A DNA stretch of 52,734 nucleotides from an uncultured Collinsella sp. (GCA_902494085.1 CABURU010000011.1:1-52734), one strand, 5' to 3'. Shown: positions 44,890 to 52,734, counted from the stretch's first letter. The notes: a model not told the origin generated them from the letters alone. Numbers and translations: made by a program.

Positions 44890-44923
44890 CCTGCCAAAAA
44901 GGGACAGGTTTATTTTGGTAGGT
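44889..44923. repeat. Short GGGAC-loop palindrome between sngB and sngC
   Basis: ACCTGCCAAAA (44889-44899) pairs with TTTTGGTAGGT (44913-44923), one G-U, around a loop containing GGGACAGG. It begins at the last base of the sngB stop and lies about 70-80 bases before the helicase start. It could attenuate or stabilise mRNA, or be an inserted repeat. Confidence 0.75.
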
Positions 44924-44990
44924 TTTATCTGGGCGAACGTTGAGACAGTAATGCAGCAAGCCACTGACCACCGCGTTAAGAGGTTCGTAT

Positions 44991-47450
44991 ATGAGAGGAG
45001 GCCCCGTGAACGCCTTTGACCGCTACGCCCCGTTTATCCAAGACTTCATCTACTCCCACGATTGGGATAGCCTGCGCTCCATTCAGGTTGCGGCAGCAGA
45101 TGCCATCTTTAACACACAAGACAATGTGCTCCTGACGGCATCCACGGCATCCGGCAAAACCGAAGCGGCCTTCTTTCCCATCCTGACCGAGTTTTGGGAG
45201 AACCCGCCCGCAAGCGTTGGCGCCCTCTACATCGGCCCCCTCAAGGCACTCATCAATGATCAGTTCGTCCGTCTCAATGACCTGTGCGAAGAGGCCGACA
45301 TCCCCGTCTGGCACTGGCATGGCGACGTCTCGCAATCGCACAAAGCTAAGCTCATCAAAAAACCGAGCGGCATCTTGCAGATTACGCCCGAGTCACTCGA
45401 GGCGCTCTTAATCCATAAGCACATGGCGATCCCGCGCATGTTTTGCGACCTACGCTACGTGGTCATCGATGAGGTCCACTCGCTCATGCGCGGCGATCGA
45501 GGCGGGCAAACGCTCTGCCTTATCGAGCGACTCTCGCGCATGGCCGGCGTGCAGCCTCGCCGCATTGGCCTTTCGGCCACCATCGGGGACCCGGAACGCA
45601 CGGGTGCCTTTCTCTCACAGGGAACGGGGCGCAACTGTGTTATCCCCCGCTTTGAAGAACCGCACCGCGTATGGCGCATCTCCATGGAGCACTTCTACAA
45701 CTCGGGCCCCCAGGCACAGCAGCGGGGATTCATGGGCACAGGTCCTCAAGAGGCCGAAGTGCTCGCGTGCGAGCGCATCGAGGCAGCGGCATCCGCGGCG
45801 CTGCCGGCCGGTGCTCAAGACATGCGTCACAGCGGACAACTCACGCAAGAGGAGCGCCGCCAACGTCGCGAGCAGGCACGGGGCAAGGCTGCCCCCAAGG
45901 ACCGTCGCACTTCCTCAGCCCCCGAGGGCGAAGTCGACATCCCGCAGGCAACCGAACAGGCACTGCTCAACCCCACCGACACCGCACCCGACAACGCCGA
46001 CCCCGGCATGGGCTACATCTTTGAGCATACCCGCGGCCGCAAGTGCCTGGTCTTTGCCAACTCGCGCGAGGAGGCAGAGGCCGTGTGCTCCATGTTGCGC
46101 AGCTACTGCGAGAGCCGGCACGAGCCAGACCGCTTTCTAATCCATCACGGCAACCTTTCGGCATCGCTGCGCGAGACGGCCGAGGAGCTCATGCGCGACG
46201 AAGAGCAGGCGCAGACGACCGTCACCACCTCCACGCTGGAGCTCGGCATTGATATCGGTCGCCTGGAGCGCGCGTTCCAGATTGACGCGCCGTTTACCGT
46301 CAGCTCCTTTTTGCAGCGCATGGGGCGCACAGGCCGTCGCGACCTTCCGCCCGAGATGTGGTTTGTCATGCGCGAGGAAGAACCCGAGCCGCGCACGATG
46401 ATGCCCGAAACGATACCCTGGAAGCTCCTGCAGGGCATCGCACTCGTACAACTCTATCGCGAGGAAAAGTGGGTCGAGCCGCCCGAGCTCGATCGACTCC
46501 CCTACAGCCTGCTCTACCACCAGACCATGTCGACGCTCGCCAGCACCGGCGAGCTCACGCCGGCCGAGCTTGCTCAGCGCGTGCTCACGCTCAGCTATTT
46601 CCACCGCGTCTCGGCCGATGACTATCGCGTACTGCTGCGCCACCTCATCAAGATCGACCACATCCAGGTCACCGAGGGCGGTGGGCTCATCGTGGGTCTC
46701 GCGGGCGAGCGCATCATTAACAACTTTAAGTTCTACGCTGTGTTCCAGGAAAACGAGGAGTTCACCGTTCGCAGCGAGTCGGCCGAGTTGGGCACGATCG
46801 TCAATCCGCCACCGCCCGGTGAGCGCATCGCCATAGCCGGGCACTGCTGGATAGTCGAGGAAGTGGACTGGAAGCGACACACCGTCTTTGCCACGCAAGT
46901 CAAAGGTCGTGTGCCGGCATACTTTGGCGACTGCCCCGGCGACATTAACACGCATGTACTCGAGCGCATGCGCAAGGCGCTCAACGAGCACGCGGCATAT
47001 CCGTACCTCATGGGCAACGCACGGGCACGCCTTGCACAGGCTCGTCATACCGCCGAGATTTCGGGTGCGGGGACCAAACCGCTCATCAACCTGGGTGGCG
47101 ACACCTGGGTGCTCTTCCCCTGGTTGGGCAGCTACGCCTTTCTGGCGCTCGAACGTATGCTCAAGATTAAGTGTGCCGCGGAGCTGGGCCTTCGCGGGCT
47201 CGATCCGTCGCGTCCATACTTTATGCAGTTTAAGATGAAGGCCGACGAGGAGACGTTCTTTGAGGTGCTCGCAGCCGAGGCCGAAAAGGACTTCGACCCC
47301 ATCGAGCTCGTCTATCCCGGCGAGGTGCCTTACTTTGATCGTTACGATGAGTTCGTTCCCGAAGAGCTCGTGCGCAAGGGCTTTGCCGAAGGCGTGCTCG
47401 ACATCGAAGGCATGAAGCAGCGCGTTCTCGGCTGGCGCGACCACGCCTAA
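44991..47450 (+). CDS. sngC: Shango defence protein SngC (Lhr-like superfamily 2 helicase)
   Basis: 819 residues. Walker A TASTASGKT (49-57), DEVH (160-163), SAT (195-197), LELGID and QRMGRTGRRD in the second RecA lobe, then an Lhr/BrxHI-type C-terminal region with winged-helix and beta-rich parts. A low-complexity insert (residues about 275-340) separates the two lobes. It should translocate on DNA using ATP. The start is ambiguous: ATG 44991 has AGAGG seven bases upstream; GTG 45006 has a full AGGAGG four bases upstream. Together with sngA and sngB it matches the published Shango gene set. Confidence 0.88.
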   Translation: MRGGPVNAFDRYAPFIQDFIYSHDWDSLRSIQVAAADAIFNTQDNVLLTASTASGKTEAAFFPILTEFWENPPASVGALYIGPLKALINDQFVRLNDLCEEADIPVWHWHGDVSQSHKAKLIKKPSGILQITPESLEALLIHKHMAIPRMFCDLRYVVIDEVHSLMRGDRGGQTLCLIERLSRMAGVQPRRIGLSATIGDPERTGAFLSQGTGRNCVIPRFEEPHRVWRISMEHFYNSGPQAQQRGFMGTGPQEAEVLACERIEAAASAALPAGAQDMRHSGQLTQEERRQRREQARGKAAPKDRRTSSAPEGEVDIPQATEQALLNPTDTAPDNADPGMGYIFEHTRGRKCLVFANSREEAEAVCSMLRSYCESRHEPDRFLIHHGNLSASLRETAEELMRDEEQAQTTVTTSTLELGIDIGRLERAFQIDAPFTVSSFLQRMGRTGRRDLPPEMWFVMREEEPEPRTMMPETIPWKLLQGIALVQLYREEKWVEPPELDRLPYSLLYHQTMSTLASTGELTPAELAQRVLTLSYFHRVSADDYRVLLRHLIKIDHIQVTEGGGLIVGLAGERIINNFKFYAVFQENEEFTVRSESAELGTIVNPPPPGERIAIAGHCWIVEEVDWKRHTVFATQVKGRVPAYFGDCPGDINTHVLERMRKALNEHAAYPYLMGNARARLAQARHTAEISGAGTKPLINLGGDTWVLFPWLGSYAFLALERMLKIKCAAELGLRGLDPSRPYFMQFKMKADEETFFEVLAAEAEKDFDPIELVYPGEVPYFDRYDEFVPEELVRKGFAEGVLDIEGMKQRVLGWRDHA

Positions 47451-47539
47451 GACCAGTCTTTTTTGGGACGGGGCTTGTTGAGCTACTTTGGGCATGACCA
47501 AGAAGTAGCTAAAAGAGCCCCACCACAAACAGACTGGTC
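47451..47539. repeat. 89-bp nested palindrome directly after sngC
   Basis: Starts at the base after the sngC stop. GACCAGTCT (47451-47459) pairs with AGACTGGTC (47531-47539); inside, GGGGCT/AGCCCC and AGCTACTT/AAGTAGCT pair, with a TGG/CCA tip. A T-run follows the first arm. It may end both convergent transcripts, and is identical in length to the 14264 palindrome. Confidence 0.75.
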
Positions 47540-47552
47540 GCAGGGAGACGTG

Positions 47553-48428
47553 CTAGTCGTGGAGAGCAGTGCCGAGGAAGTCGGTGTCGAAGGGCACAGC
47601 TTCGGCAAAGACATAGTCGCCGTCGCTGGCGATGAGCAGGTAGTTTTCCTCGCCGCCGAACTTCGCATCGCCACATGGGACCACCCAGGCATGGGCGAAT
47701 ACCTCGAGTGCCGTGGCAGCGCAGTCGCGCAGGAACGTCACGTCGCTCCCCTCGTTTGCGCTCACGATATTGGCGACGTAGACGCCACCAACATTTAGGC
47801 TGCCCCGCACTAAACGCAACGCCTCAACCGTCGCCAACTCGCGTACGGGCTCGGCACCGCCAAAGCAATCGCTCACGACCGCGTCATAGCGACGATGGCC
47901 CACGCTCGTCACACCCAGATACGAGCGAGCCTCAGCGGTTATCACCCGCAGGCGATCGCCCGCCGCGCGCTCCAGCTCGTCTAGGTAGAACCAGCGGCGC
48001 GCCAGGCGCGTAATCTCTCCGTCATACTCGATGACGTCCATGCGCAAGCCCTCGTGCGACATCAGGGCGAATTTAGGATAGGCAAACCCGCCGCCGCCCA
48101 GCATAAGAATGCGGTCGATACCGTGACCATAAGCGTCGCGCATCGCATCCTCGGCCTCAAACACGTCGTTAAACGCGCGATAGTACGCAAAGACGGGCTC
48201 CGCCCAGCGCTCACCAACGTAACTCGCGCTTTGGTAGACGCCGCCTTGCACCAATACGCGGACTTCGTCGCCGCCCTCGTCGTGCACGCGTTTCACACGC
48301 GCCAAGCCATTGCGGGTTCGCGCAACCTGCAGACAGGCAGCACGAACAGCGACAGCGGCCGCACCAAGCGCCGCGGCTCCCAGAGCAACGCCGGCAACGA
48401 CGCCGGCAGAAACACTCGGCTTGTTCAT
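47553..48428 (-). CDS. Spermidine synthase-like (PABS) methyltransferase-fold protein, membrane-tethered
   Basis: 291 residues. A hydrophobic N-terminus (9-30) probably anchors it. The rest is a Rossmann fold like polyamine synthases: ILMLGGGGFAYPKFAL as motif I, MDVIEYDGEIT with the acidic ribose-binding residue, and YDAVVSDCFGG at the catalytic position. The Asp pair used by true spermidine synthases is only partly kept, so a polyamine product is not certain. Its ATG directly follows the elp3 stop with AGGAG six bases upstream, so translation is coupled. Ends near the Shango palindrome. Confidence 0.78.
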   Translation of the reverse strand: MNKPSVSAGVVAGVALGAAALGAAAVAVRAACLQVARTRNGLARVKRVHDEGGDEVRVLVQGGVYQSASYVGERWAEPVFAYYRAFNDVFEAEDAMRDAYGHGIDRILMLGGGGFAYPKFALMSHEGLRMDVIEYDGEITRLARRWFYLDELERAAGDRLRVITAEARSYLGVTSVGHRRYDAVVSDCFGGAEPVRELATVEALRLVRGSLNVGGVYVANIVSANEGSDVTFLRDCAATALEVFAHAWVVPCGDAKFGGEENYLLIASDGDYVFAEAVPFDTDFLGTALHD

Positions 48429-50336
48429 CTAGAGCTCCTTTTGCAGATAAAGGCCATGGTCATAAAATCCAAGATGGCGATAGTACTCGCGCGTGCCAAT
48501 CGCGCTAATCACGTTGATACGCGCATAACCCGCATCCCGGGCAATCTCGCACGCACGCTCTACGAGCAAACGCCCCAACCCGTGATGTTGCGCCGCCTGG
48601 CCCTGATCGCCCACGCGCGCCGCCATGCCATACACGTGCACCTCGCGAATCATCGCCTCGTCCGGCGTCGTCGGCAACTCGTCCGCATGTGCGGCAACAA
48701 ACGAATGGTCGGGCAGCGACAACCGCAAAAAGCCCGCGATCTTGCCCCGCGGCGTCACCCACTGCAAAAAGCGCTCGTGAGTCACCGGCGTCTCGTACGC
48801 CACTTCCTCATCAAGAGAAAGCTCATCCAAGTCGGCACCCGCGGTACTGATCTCGCGATAGCGAATCTCGCGCACCACTGTGCCTTCTCCACGAGCCGCC
48901 AAGCGATTCTCGACGAGCTGACGCAGGTTGGGCTTCTTGTTGCCCACCATGATGTCATCGGAGCTAAAGTCGCGGATCATGCGACTGATGCGGCAGAACG
49001 CCGGCGTCACCACGATGTCATCGGCCAGTACATCGAGCAGCTCCTCCTCGGTATAGGGACGCCACTTGCCACGCTCATAGCAGCCCACCAGACGCGAGCC
49101 CTCGATGAGTGCACACGGATAGACTTTGACCTCGTCGGGCATAAAGGCCCCCTCGGTCACAAAGCGCTCGTAGTCGCGCTTGTCCCCTTCGGGCGTGGCG
49201 CCCAGCAAGTTGAGCATAAAATGCGCGTGAATCTTAAAGCCAAACAGGCGCGCAAGCGAAAACGCCCGCTCGATCTGCGCCACCGAAATGCGCCGCTCGT
49301 TGATATCGAGCAGGTGCTGGTCGAGGCTCTGGATGCCCATCTGGATCTTGGTGCAGCCCAGGCGGCGGATAAGCGTGAGGGCCTTCGGCGTTACGGCATC
49401 GGGGCGCGTCTCGATAACGAGTCCCACCACGCGATGCTTCGCCGTCTCGTTGATGCGCTGTTGACGTTCAAGCTCCTCCATCGTTGCCGTCTGCCACTCG
49501 GCGACTTCGCCCCACGGCGTACCGGGGCCGTACAGACGACGCACCGCACGGTTGTAGCCGCCCACGGCAGCATCCACACGCCCCTGGTCGTCGGCAACGC
49601 CGGCAGCAAGCTCGACCTCGTCTGTCGCAATGCCGGCTGCCCGATAGCGCTCGCGACGCTCCGCTACCACCGGCGGCAGGGCATCGGCGGGAGCGTCATC
49701 GAGCAGGCGCCCCGCCTCGGCACGACTGATGCCCGGACGCGCCAACATGGGGTTTGCCGCCACGCCGGCGACGGCATCGTCATTGAGCGCACGGAAAAGC
49801 TCCGACATAAACCACGTCTGATACCCTTCCGGATAGTCGCTCCAGGTGCCACCGAGCACGATGAGCTCTATCTTATCGGTCGCATGCCCCATCTGCGAAA
49901 GCGCCGTCAAACGGGCGCTCACCTGCAGATATGGATCGAAGCAGTTTTGCTCTGCACGGGCGCACGCCGGCTCGGCGTGCAGATAGCTTTTGGGCATGCG
50001 CAGGTCGTTGGGGCAAAACAGGCAATCGCCCGAGCACGGCCACGGCTTGGTGATGACGGTAATGGTCGCTACGCCCGAAGCCGTGCGACGAGGCTTCATG
50101 CGTAGCACCTGCAGCAGTTGACGCTCTAGCTCGGCGTCGACATTCCATACCGTCCAACGAGCCGGCTCCTCGCGCTTCACCCGCTGGTAAAACGGCAGCA
50201 GGCGACGCTTGGCCAGATCGCGCTTGTCGGCACCCTCACGGCGTGCCTCGGCATGTATCAGTTTGACGAGCGCTTTGTCGTCCACGGTCTCGCCGCGACG
50301 CAGAGCCTCGAGTATGTTCAAGATAATCTGTTCCAT
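48429..50336 (-). CDS. elp3: Bacterial Elp3: radical SAM/GNAT tRNA U34 modification enzyme
   Basis: 635 residues. Radical SAM core with C-x3-C-x2-C (Cys101, 105, 108, in PWPCSGDCLFC), then ELIVLGGTWSDYPEGYQ, IETRPDAVTPK and IQMGIQSLDQ; a C-terminal GNAT acetyltransferase domain (about 540-635) carries GLGRLLVERACEIARDAGY. Elp3 makes the carboxymethyl modification of uridine 34 in tRNA from acetyl-CoA and SAM. Found in archaea, eukaryotes and scattered anaerobic bacteria. There is no proper ribosome site: TACAAT lies six bases before the ATG, so the mRNA may be leaderless. The PABS protein follows in the same operon. Confidence 0.92.
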   Translation of the reverse strand: MEQIILNILEALRRGETVDDKALVKLIHAEARREGADKRDLAKRRLLPFYQRVKREEPARWTVWNVDAELERQLLQVLRMKPRRTASGVATITVITKPWPCSGDCLFCPNDLRMPKSYLHAEPACARAEQNCFDPYLQVSARLTALSQMGHATDKIELIVLGGTWSDYPEGYQTWFMSELFRALNDDAVAGVAANPMLARPGISRAEAGRLLDDAPADALPPVVAERRERYRAAGIATDEVELAAGVADDQGRVDAAVGGYNRAVRRLYGPGTPWGEVAEWQTATMEELERQQRINETAKHRVVGLVIETRPDAVTPKALTLIRRLGCTKIQMGIQSLDQHLLDINERRISVAQIERAFSLARLFGFKIHAHFMLNLLGATPEGDKRDYERFVTEGAFMPDEVKVYPCALIEGSRLVGCYERGKWRPYTEEELLDVLADDIVVTPAFCRISRMIRDFSSDDIMVGNKKPNLRQLVENRLAARGEGTVVREIRYREISTAGADLDELSLDEEVAYETPVTHERFLQWVTPRGKIAGFLRLSLPDHSFVAAHADELPTTPDEAMIREVHVYGMAARVGDQGQAAQHHGLGRLLVERACEIARDAGYARINVISAIGTREYYRHLGFYDHGLYLQKEL

Positions 50337-50342
50337 GCCCCC

Positions 50343-50370
50343 ATTGTAAAGGCAAAGGCGCCGAAGCCAA
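50343..50370 (-). promoter_or_regulatory. Promoter of elp3, likely leaderless
   Basis: TTGGCT (50370-50365), 16-base spacer, TACAAT (50348-50343) on the minus strand. Six bases later is the ATG, so transcription should begin at or within a base of the start codon. The -35 lies in the hairpin of the upstream terminator. Confidence 0.55.
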
Positions 50371-50388
50371 TCTCGGCTTCGACGCCTT
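50349..50388 (-). terminator. Terminator of the XRE/DUF4097 operon
   Basis: Fourteen pairs (50355-50368 with 50375-50388, one G-U), then TTGCCTTT on the minus strand. It lies about 50 bases past the DUF4097 stop and merges into the elp3 promoter. Confidence 0.7.
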
Positions 50389-50435
50389 CACCAAACAGCG
50401 CGTCTATATCTTCGCCTAGGCTTTCGTCTGCCTCA

Positions 50436-51335
50436 CTACTCCGAATCAAACGACATGTCGCCCGAACCGACCTCAAAACGATACGTGGCAGACTTATCGC
50501 CGTTATCGAATTCAAGATTCAAAACGGTCTCGCCGTCGTAGCCAAGCGGAAGGAAATCGCTCTCGAAGTCGCCGCTGCCCAAGGTGAGGCTCGCCTTAAA
50601 GCCCGTCGAGTTCGGAACCGTCATCTCCACATCGCCCGAGCCCACGCTCACGTCCATCGACTTCGCGGGGGCCTGGTAGAGCTCGAACGTCACATCGCCC
50701 GAACCGACCTCGGCATTCAGGGTATCGGTCACGGTACCCGTAAACTCGACGTCTCCCGAGTCCAAAGTCAGGTTGAGGTCATGACACGCAATGCCCGCGA
50801 CCGTCAGATCACCCGATCCCACATTCGCTGTGATGCCCACCATGTTATCGGCAACATCGCGCGGCAGTTCGACGGTAACCGTGCGGTCAATGGCGCGCTC
50901 GTCATCGCAATCGAACTGGCGAATCTTGAGCGTAGAACCCTTGATTTCGGCCAGGTTCTGGGTTGCCGCATCGAAGGCAACGGTCCCCGTTGCCACGCGA
51001 CCGCTTTCAATTACGCGCACTGGCCCGCCGGAGACGTGTTTGACCTCGACCGTGCCCGACGTCACGTCCAAATCAAGCGATGTGAACGCGTCGGCATCAA
51101 ACGTTTCGCTCGAAAGCTGTTGAGGCCGAGCGGAATAGTTACCGCTATCCAAAAGATCGTCCTCGTCAAGCGCATCGTCCATACCAGACAAGCCGGATAC
51201 AACATCGTCGAGATCCCACGGACCATCAAAATGAATCAATGTCCGCGAAACGCCAAAGACAAGCCCAACAATGAGCACAAACGCTCCGATGCCAACACCC
51301 AGGCGTACCTTGGATTCATGCGAAAGCTTCATCAT
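50436..51335 (-). CDS. DUF4097 membrane-anchored beta-helix protein
   Basis: 299 residues. One N-terminal membrane helix (about 10-30), an acidic spacer, then a DUF4097-type repetitive beta region with recurring GSGD or DSGD turns (ANVGSGDLTV, LTLDSGDVEF, AEVGSGDVTF, VSVGSGDVEM, LTLGSGDFES, EVGSGDMSF). This fold is a beta-solenoid often annotated as a putative adhesin; the function is unknown. Its start overlaps the regulator's stop (ATGA), so the two are one operon. The Asp-rich turns may bind calcium, which is speculation. Confidence 0.85.
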   Translation of the reverse strand: MMKLSHESKVRLGVGIGAFVLIVGLVFGVSRTLIHFDGPWDLDDVVSGLSGMDDALDEDDLLDSGNYSARPQQLSSETFDADAFTSLDLDVTSGTVEVKHVSGGPVRVIESGRVATGTVAFDAATQNLAEIKGSTLKIRQFDCDDERAIDRTVTVELPRDVADNMVGITANVGSGDLTVAGIACHDLNLTLDSGDVEFTGTVTDTLNAEVGSGDVTFELYQAPAKSMDVSVGSGDVEMTVPNSTGFKASLTLGSGDFESDFLPLGYDGETVLNLEFDNGDKSATYRFEVGSGDMSFDSE

Positions 51336-52054
51336 TCGTCACCCTCTTTGGCACATGGCTCAGCGGTGGTCGTGGTAGCCACGTCAGCATCGGGTTCCGC
51401 AGAAGCATCCTTCCCCTGGGCCTTGATCGCCACCGACGCCGGACCAACCTGAATATCCCCGCGCGCCCAATCACCATCGAGCGCACGCGCCACCCAGTGA
51501 TAGATGGGAATCGTAAAGAAGATCAGCGCGGCAAAGGGGCCGGCACCAAACAGGAACATCAGCAAAAAGAACAGCAGCCAGCACACGGCCCAATACGGGA
51601 ACGACTGGAACGGGCCCTTCACCGGAGTCGAGCCAACCGCGGTGCCACTCGTCGCCTGCGCCGTAGCGGCATTGGCGGCCTGCGCACTCCAGCTTGCCGC
51701 CTGCGCCGCCTTGGCTGCGGCATCACTTGCCTGCGTAGCTGCCTCCGTGGCGCGTGCCGCCGCCTCATGGGTGCGAGCACGCTCTGCCGCCTCGGCCTCG
51801 CGCTGACGGGCGCGGTCCTCGTTCTCAAACTCGATATCGTCCTCGATCTCGTCGCTCGGATTGAGCAGCTCGTCCAGGCTCACGCCATAGAGTTTGGCGA
51901 GCGAGATCAGGTTCTCGGTATCGGGCGAGCTCTCCGCGCGCTCCCATTTACTGACTGCCTGGCGCGACAGCCCCAGCTTTCGCGCCAGCCCTTCTTGGCT
52001 AAAACCCTTGCTGCGACGAAGGTCGGCGAGCCGCTGCGCAGTTTCTACATTCAT
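51332..52054 (-). CDS. XRE family HTH regulator with C-terminal membrane segments
   Basis: 240 residues. The first 60 form a clear XRE/Cro DNA-binding domain (LRRSKGFSQEGLARKLGLSRQ, with AVSKWERAESSPD). After an acidic coil comes an Ala-rich helical stretch (residues about 100-145) and two hydrophobic helices (about 155-195), then a soluble tail. It could sense envelope state through the membrane part and act on its own operon, which also encodes the DUF4097 protein. AGGAGG lies four bases before the ATG. An 83-codon upstream extension is not conserved with any known domain. Confidence 0.85.
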   Translation of the reverse strand: MNVETAQRLADLRRSKGFSQEGLARKLGLSRQAVSKWERAESSPDTENLISLAKLYGVSLDELLNPSDEIEDDIEFENEDRARQREAEAAERARTHEAAARATEAATQASDAAAKAAQAASWSAQAANAATAQATSGTAVGSTPVKGPFQSFPYWAVCWLLFFLLMFLFGAGPFAALIFFTIPIYHWVARALDGDWARGDIQVGPASVAIKAQGKDASAEPDADVATTTTAEPCAKEGDE

Positions 52055-52245
52055 GGTTCCTCCTATGTGATGCCAGCCGTGCCGCCGGACCGTTTTTGTT
52101 CTTAAGGCGCCTTGCACAGTTAAAAATCTATCCGCCACCGCCAAGAGCATGCCACCTATTCTAGTGAGATTTTTGACAACCGGCGGTTGCGGGCACATAT
52201 GAGCTGCGGAAATGTGTCCAAACAAAGCAATGACCCGTAGCTTGG

Positions 52246-52275
52246 TTGTCCCCGTTGCGGCGTTAACGGTAGTAT
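52246..52275 (+). promoter_or_regulatory. Putative promoter of the last gene
   Basis: TTGTCC (52246-52251), 18-base spacer, TAGTAT (52270-52275), about 47 bases before the start codon at 52322. It sits in the divergent gap facing the XRE regulator. Confidence 0.5.
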
Positions 52276-52321
52276 GGTCGTACTGTTTATTCCGCACCGC
52301 CAACGGAGGGAGTCCCGCGCC

Positions 52322-52734
52322 GTGAACCGCGATTTCGCCTCATCGCTCATCCAGCTCAACAACACGTTCTATCGCGAGCACTCCGCCTCCTTCTCCGATA
52401 CGCGCCAGGCCCCGTGGCCCGGCTGGGTACGCACCATGGACATCGCGCTCGGGCAGCTCGACGTCGCCACGATCGAGCATCCCGTCCGCGTCTTCGATCT
52501 CGCCTGCGGCAATATGCGATTCGAGAACTTTGCAGCCGGCGGCGCACTTGCCGCCAAGGGTGTCGACGGCGCAAACCCCTCGGCAGATGCCAGCTGCCCG
52601 TTTGAGTTCTATGGCGTCGACTCGTGCCAAGACCTGGCCATCGATGCACATGGCCACGCGCTTCGCATTCCCAACCTGCACTTCCAGGAACTCGACGTGC
52701 TCGACGCCCTCATGAAGCTCAACCCCGCCGAAAC
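52322..52734 (+). CDS. Class I SAM-dependent methyltransferase (truncated by window edge)
   Basis: The frame opens at GTG 52322 and runs off the window after 137 codons, so only the N-terminal part is seen. VFDLACGNMRFENF is a motif I glycine-rich SAM-binding segment, followed by EFYGVDSC where the acidic end of strand 2 is expected. The first 60 residues (NRDFASSLIQLNNTFYREHS) are a helical cap. The substrate is unknown. GGAGG lies twelve bases upstream of the GTG, somewhat far, so a neighbouring start is possible. Divergent from the XRE regulator. Confidence 0.8.
   Translation, partial: MNRDFASSLIQLNNTFYREHSASFSDTRQAPWPGWVRTMDIALGQLDVATIEHPVRVFDLACGNMRFENFAAGGALAAKGVDGANPSADASCPFEFYGVDSCQDLAIDAHGHALRIPNLHFQELDVLDALMKLNPAE

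Noticed and set aside
41832..47450. BREX or DISARM fragment
   Set aside because: The ATPase and helicase resemble BREX accessory proteins, but no PglZ, PglX or methyltransferase is present, and the TerB partner fits Shango better.
48054..50105. Long plus-strand frame antisense to elp3 and the PABS gene
   Set aside because: Arg/His-rich shadow composition and no ribosome site; the minus-strand genes have clear motifs.

Overview
The window looks like a chromosomal segment of a Coriobacteriia gut actinobacterium, most likely Collinsella or a close relative. This is inferred from gene content, high G+C codon use, the fused RecJ-helicase, the doubled LivJ-type binding proteins, the Lct-type lactate dehydrogenase/Etf operon and the Collinsella-like secreted proteins. 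No rRNA, phage, IS or CRISPR was seen; one tRNA (Leu-CAA) is present.

Layout. 1-2230: a gene-free, hairpin-rich stretch, then the rpmI-rplT-infC translation operon on the minus strand (infC probably starts at AUA), then tRNA-Leu(CAA) with a duplicated 3' end. 2230-11465: transglutaminase-like protein, class II fructose-bisphosphate aldolase, and an operon recJ/helicase - rel - metallo-beta-lactamase hydrolase. 11690-14200: bile acid:sodium symporter family protein facing a cutC / DUF4931 pair. 14264-20700: a branched-chain amino acid ABC operon (two binding proteins, livH, livM, livG, livF). 20951-30426: homoserine dehydrogenase, CPA2 antiporter, single-chain PurL, EamA transporter, membrane diguanylate cyclase. 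30616-33733: KdgT-type permease, AzlCD exporter, HD protein. 33730-37355: three-gene operon for a flavin-based electron-confurcating lactate dehydrogenase (LctD-EtfB-EtfA with two Fe-S clusters). 37702-40908: five small genes for membrane-anchored, secreted and sortase-type surface proteins with no recognised function. 41027-41743: DUF554 protein. 41832-47450: a TerB-domain protein, a BrxD-like ATPase and an Lhr-like helicase, matching the Shango anti-phage system. 47553-52734: PABS-fold methyltransferase, bacterial Elp3, a DUF4097 protein with its XRE regulator, and the start of a SAM methyltransferase.

The most notable items are the Shango locus, the uncharacterised surface-protein cluster, and a dispersed set of GGGAC-core palindromes (three about 90 bp long, one tandem triplet and one short copy). 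These palindromes lie between genes, mostly just 3' of stop codons, including inside and directly after the Shango operon. Further observations are the AUA-start infC with a structured leader, a tRNA-Leu 3'-end duplication resembling an attachment-site scar, and an Elp3 gene that appears to be leaderless, with its promoter overlapping the upstream terminator. No computation was run; base pairing and motif positions were read by eye.
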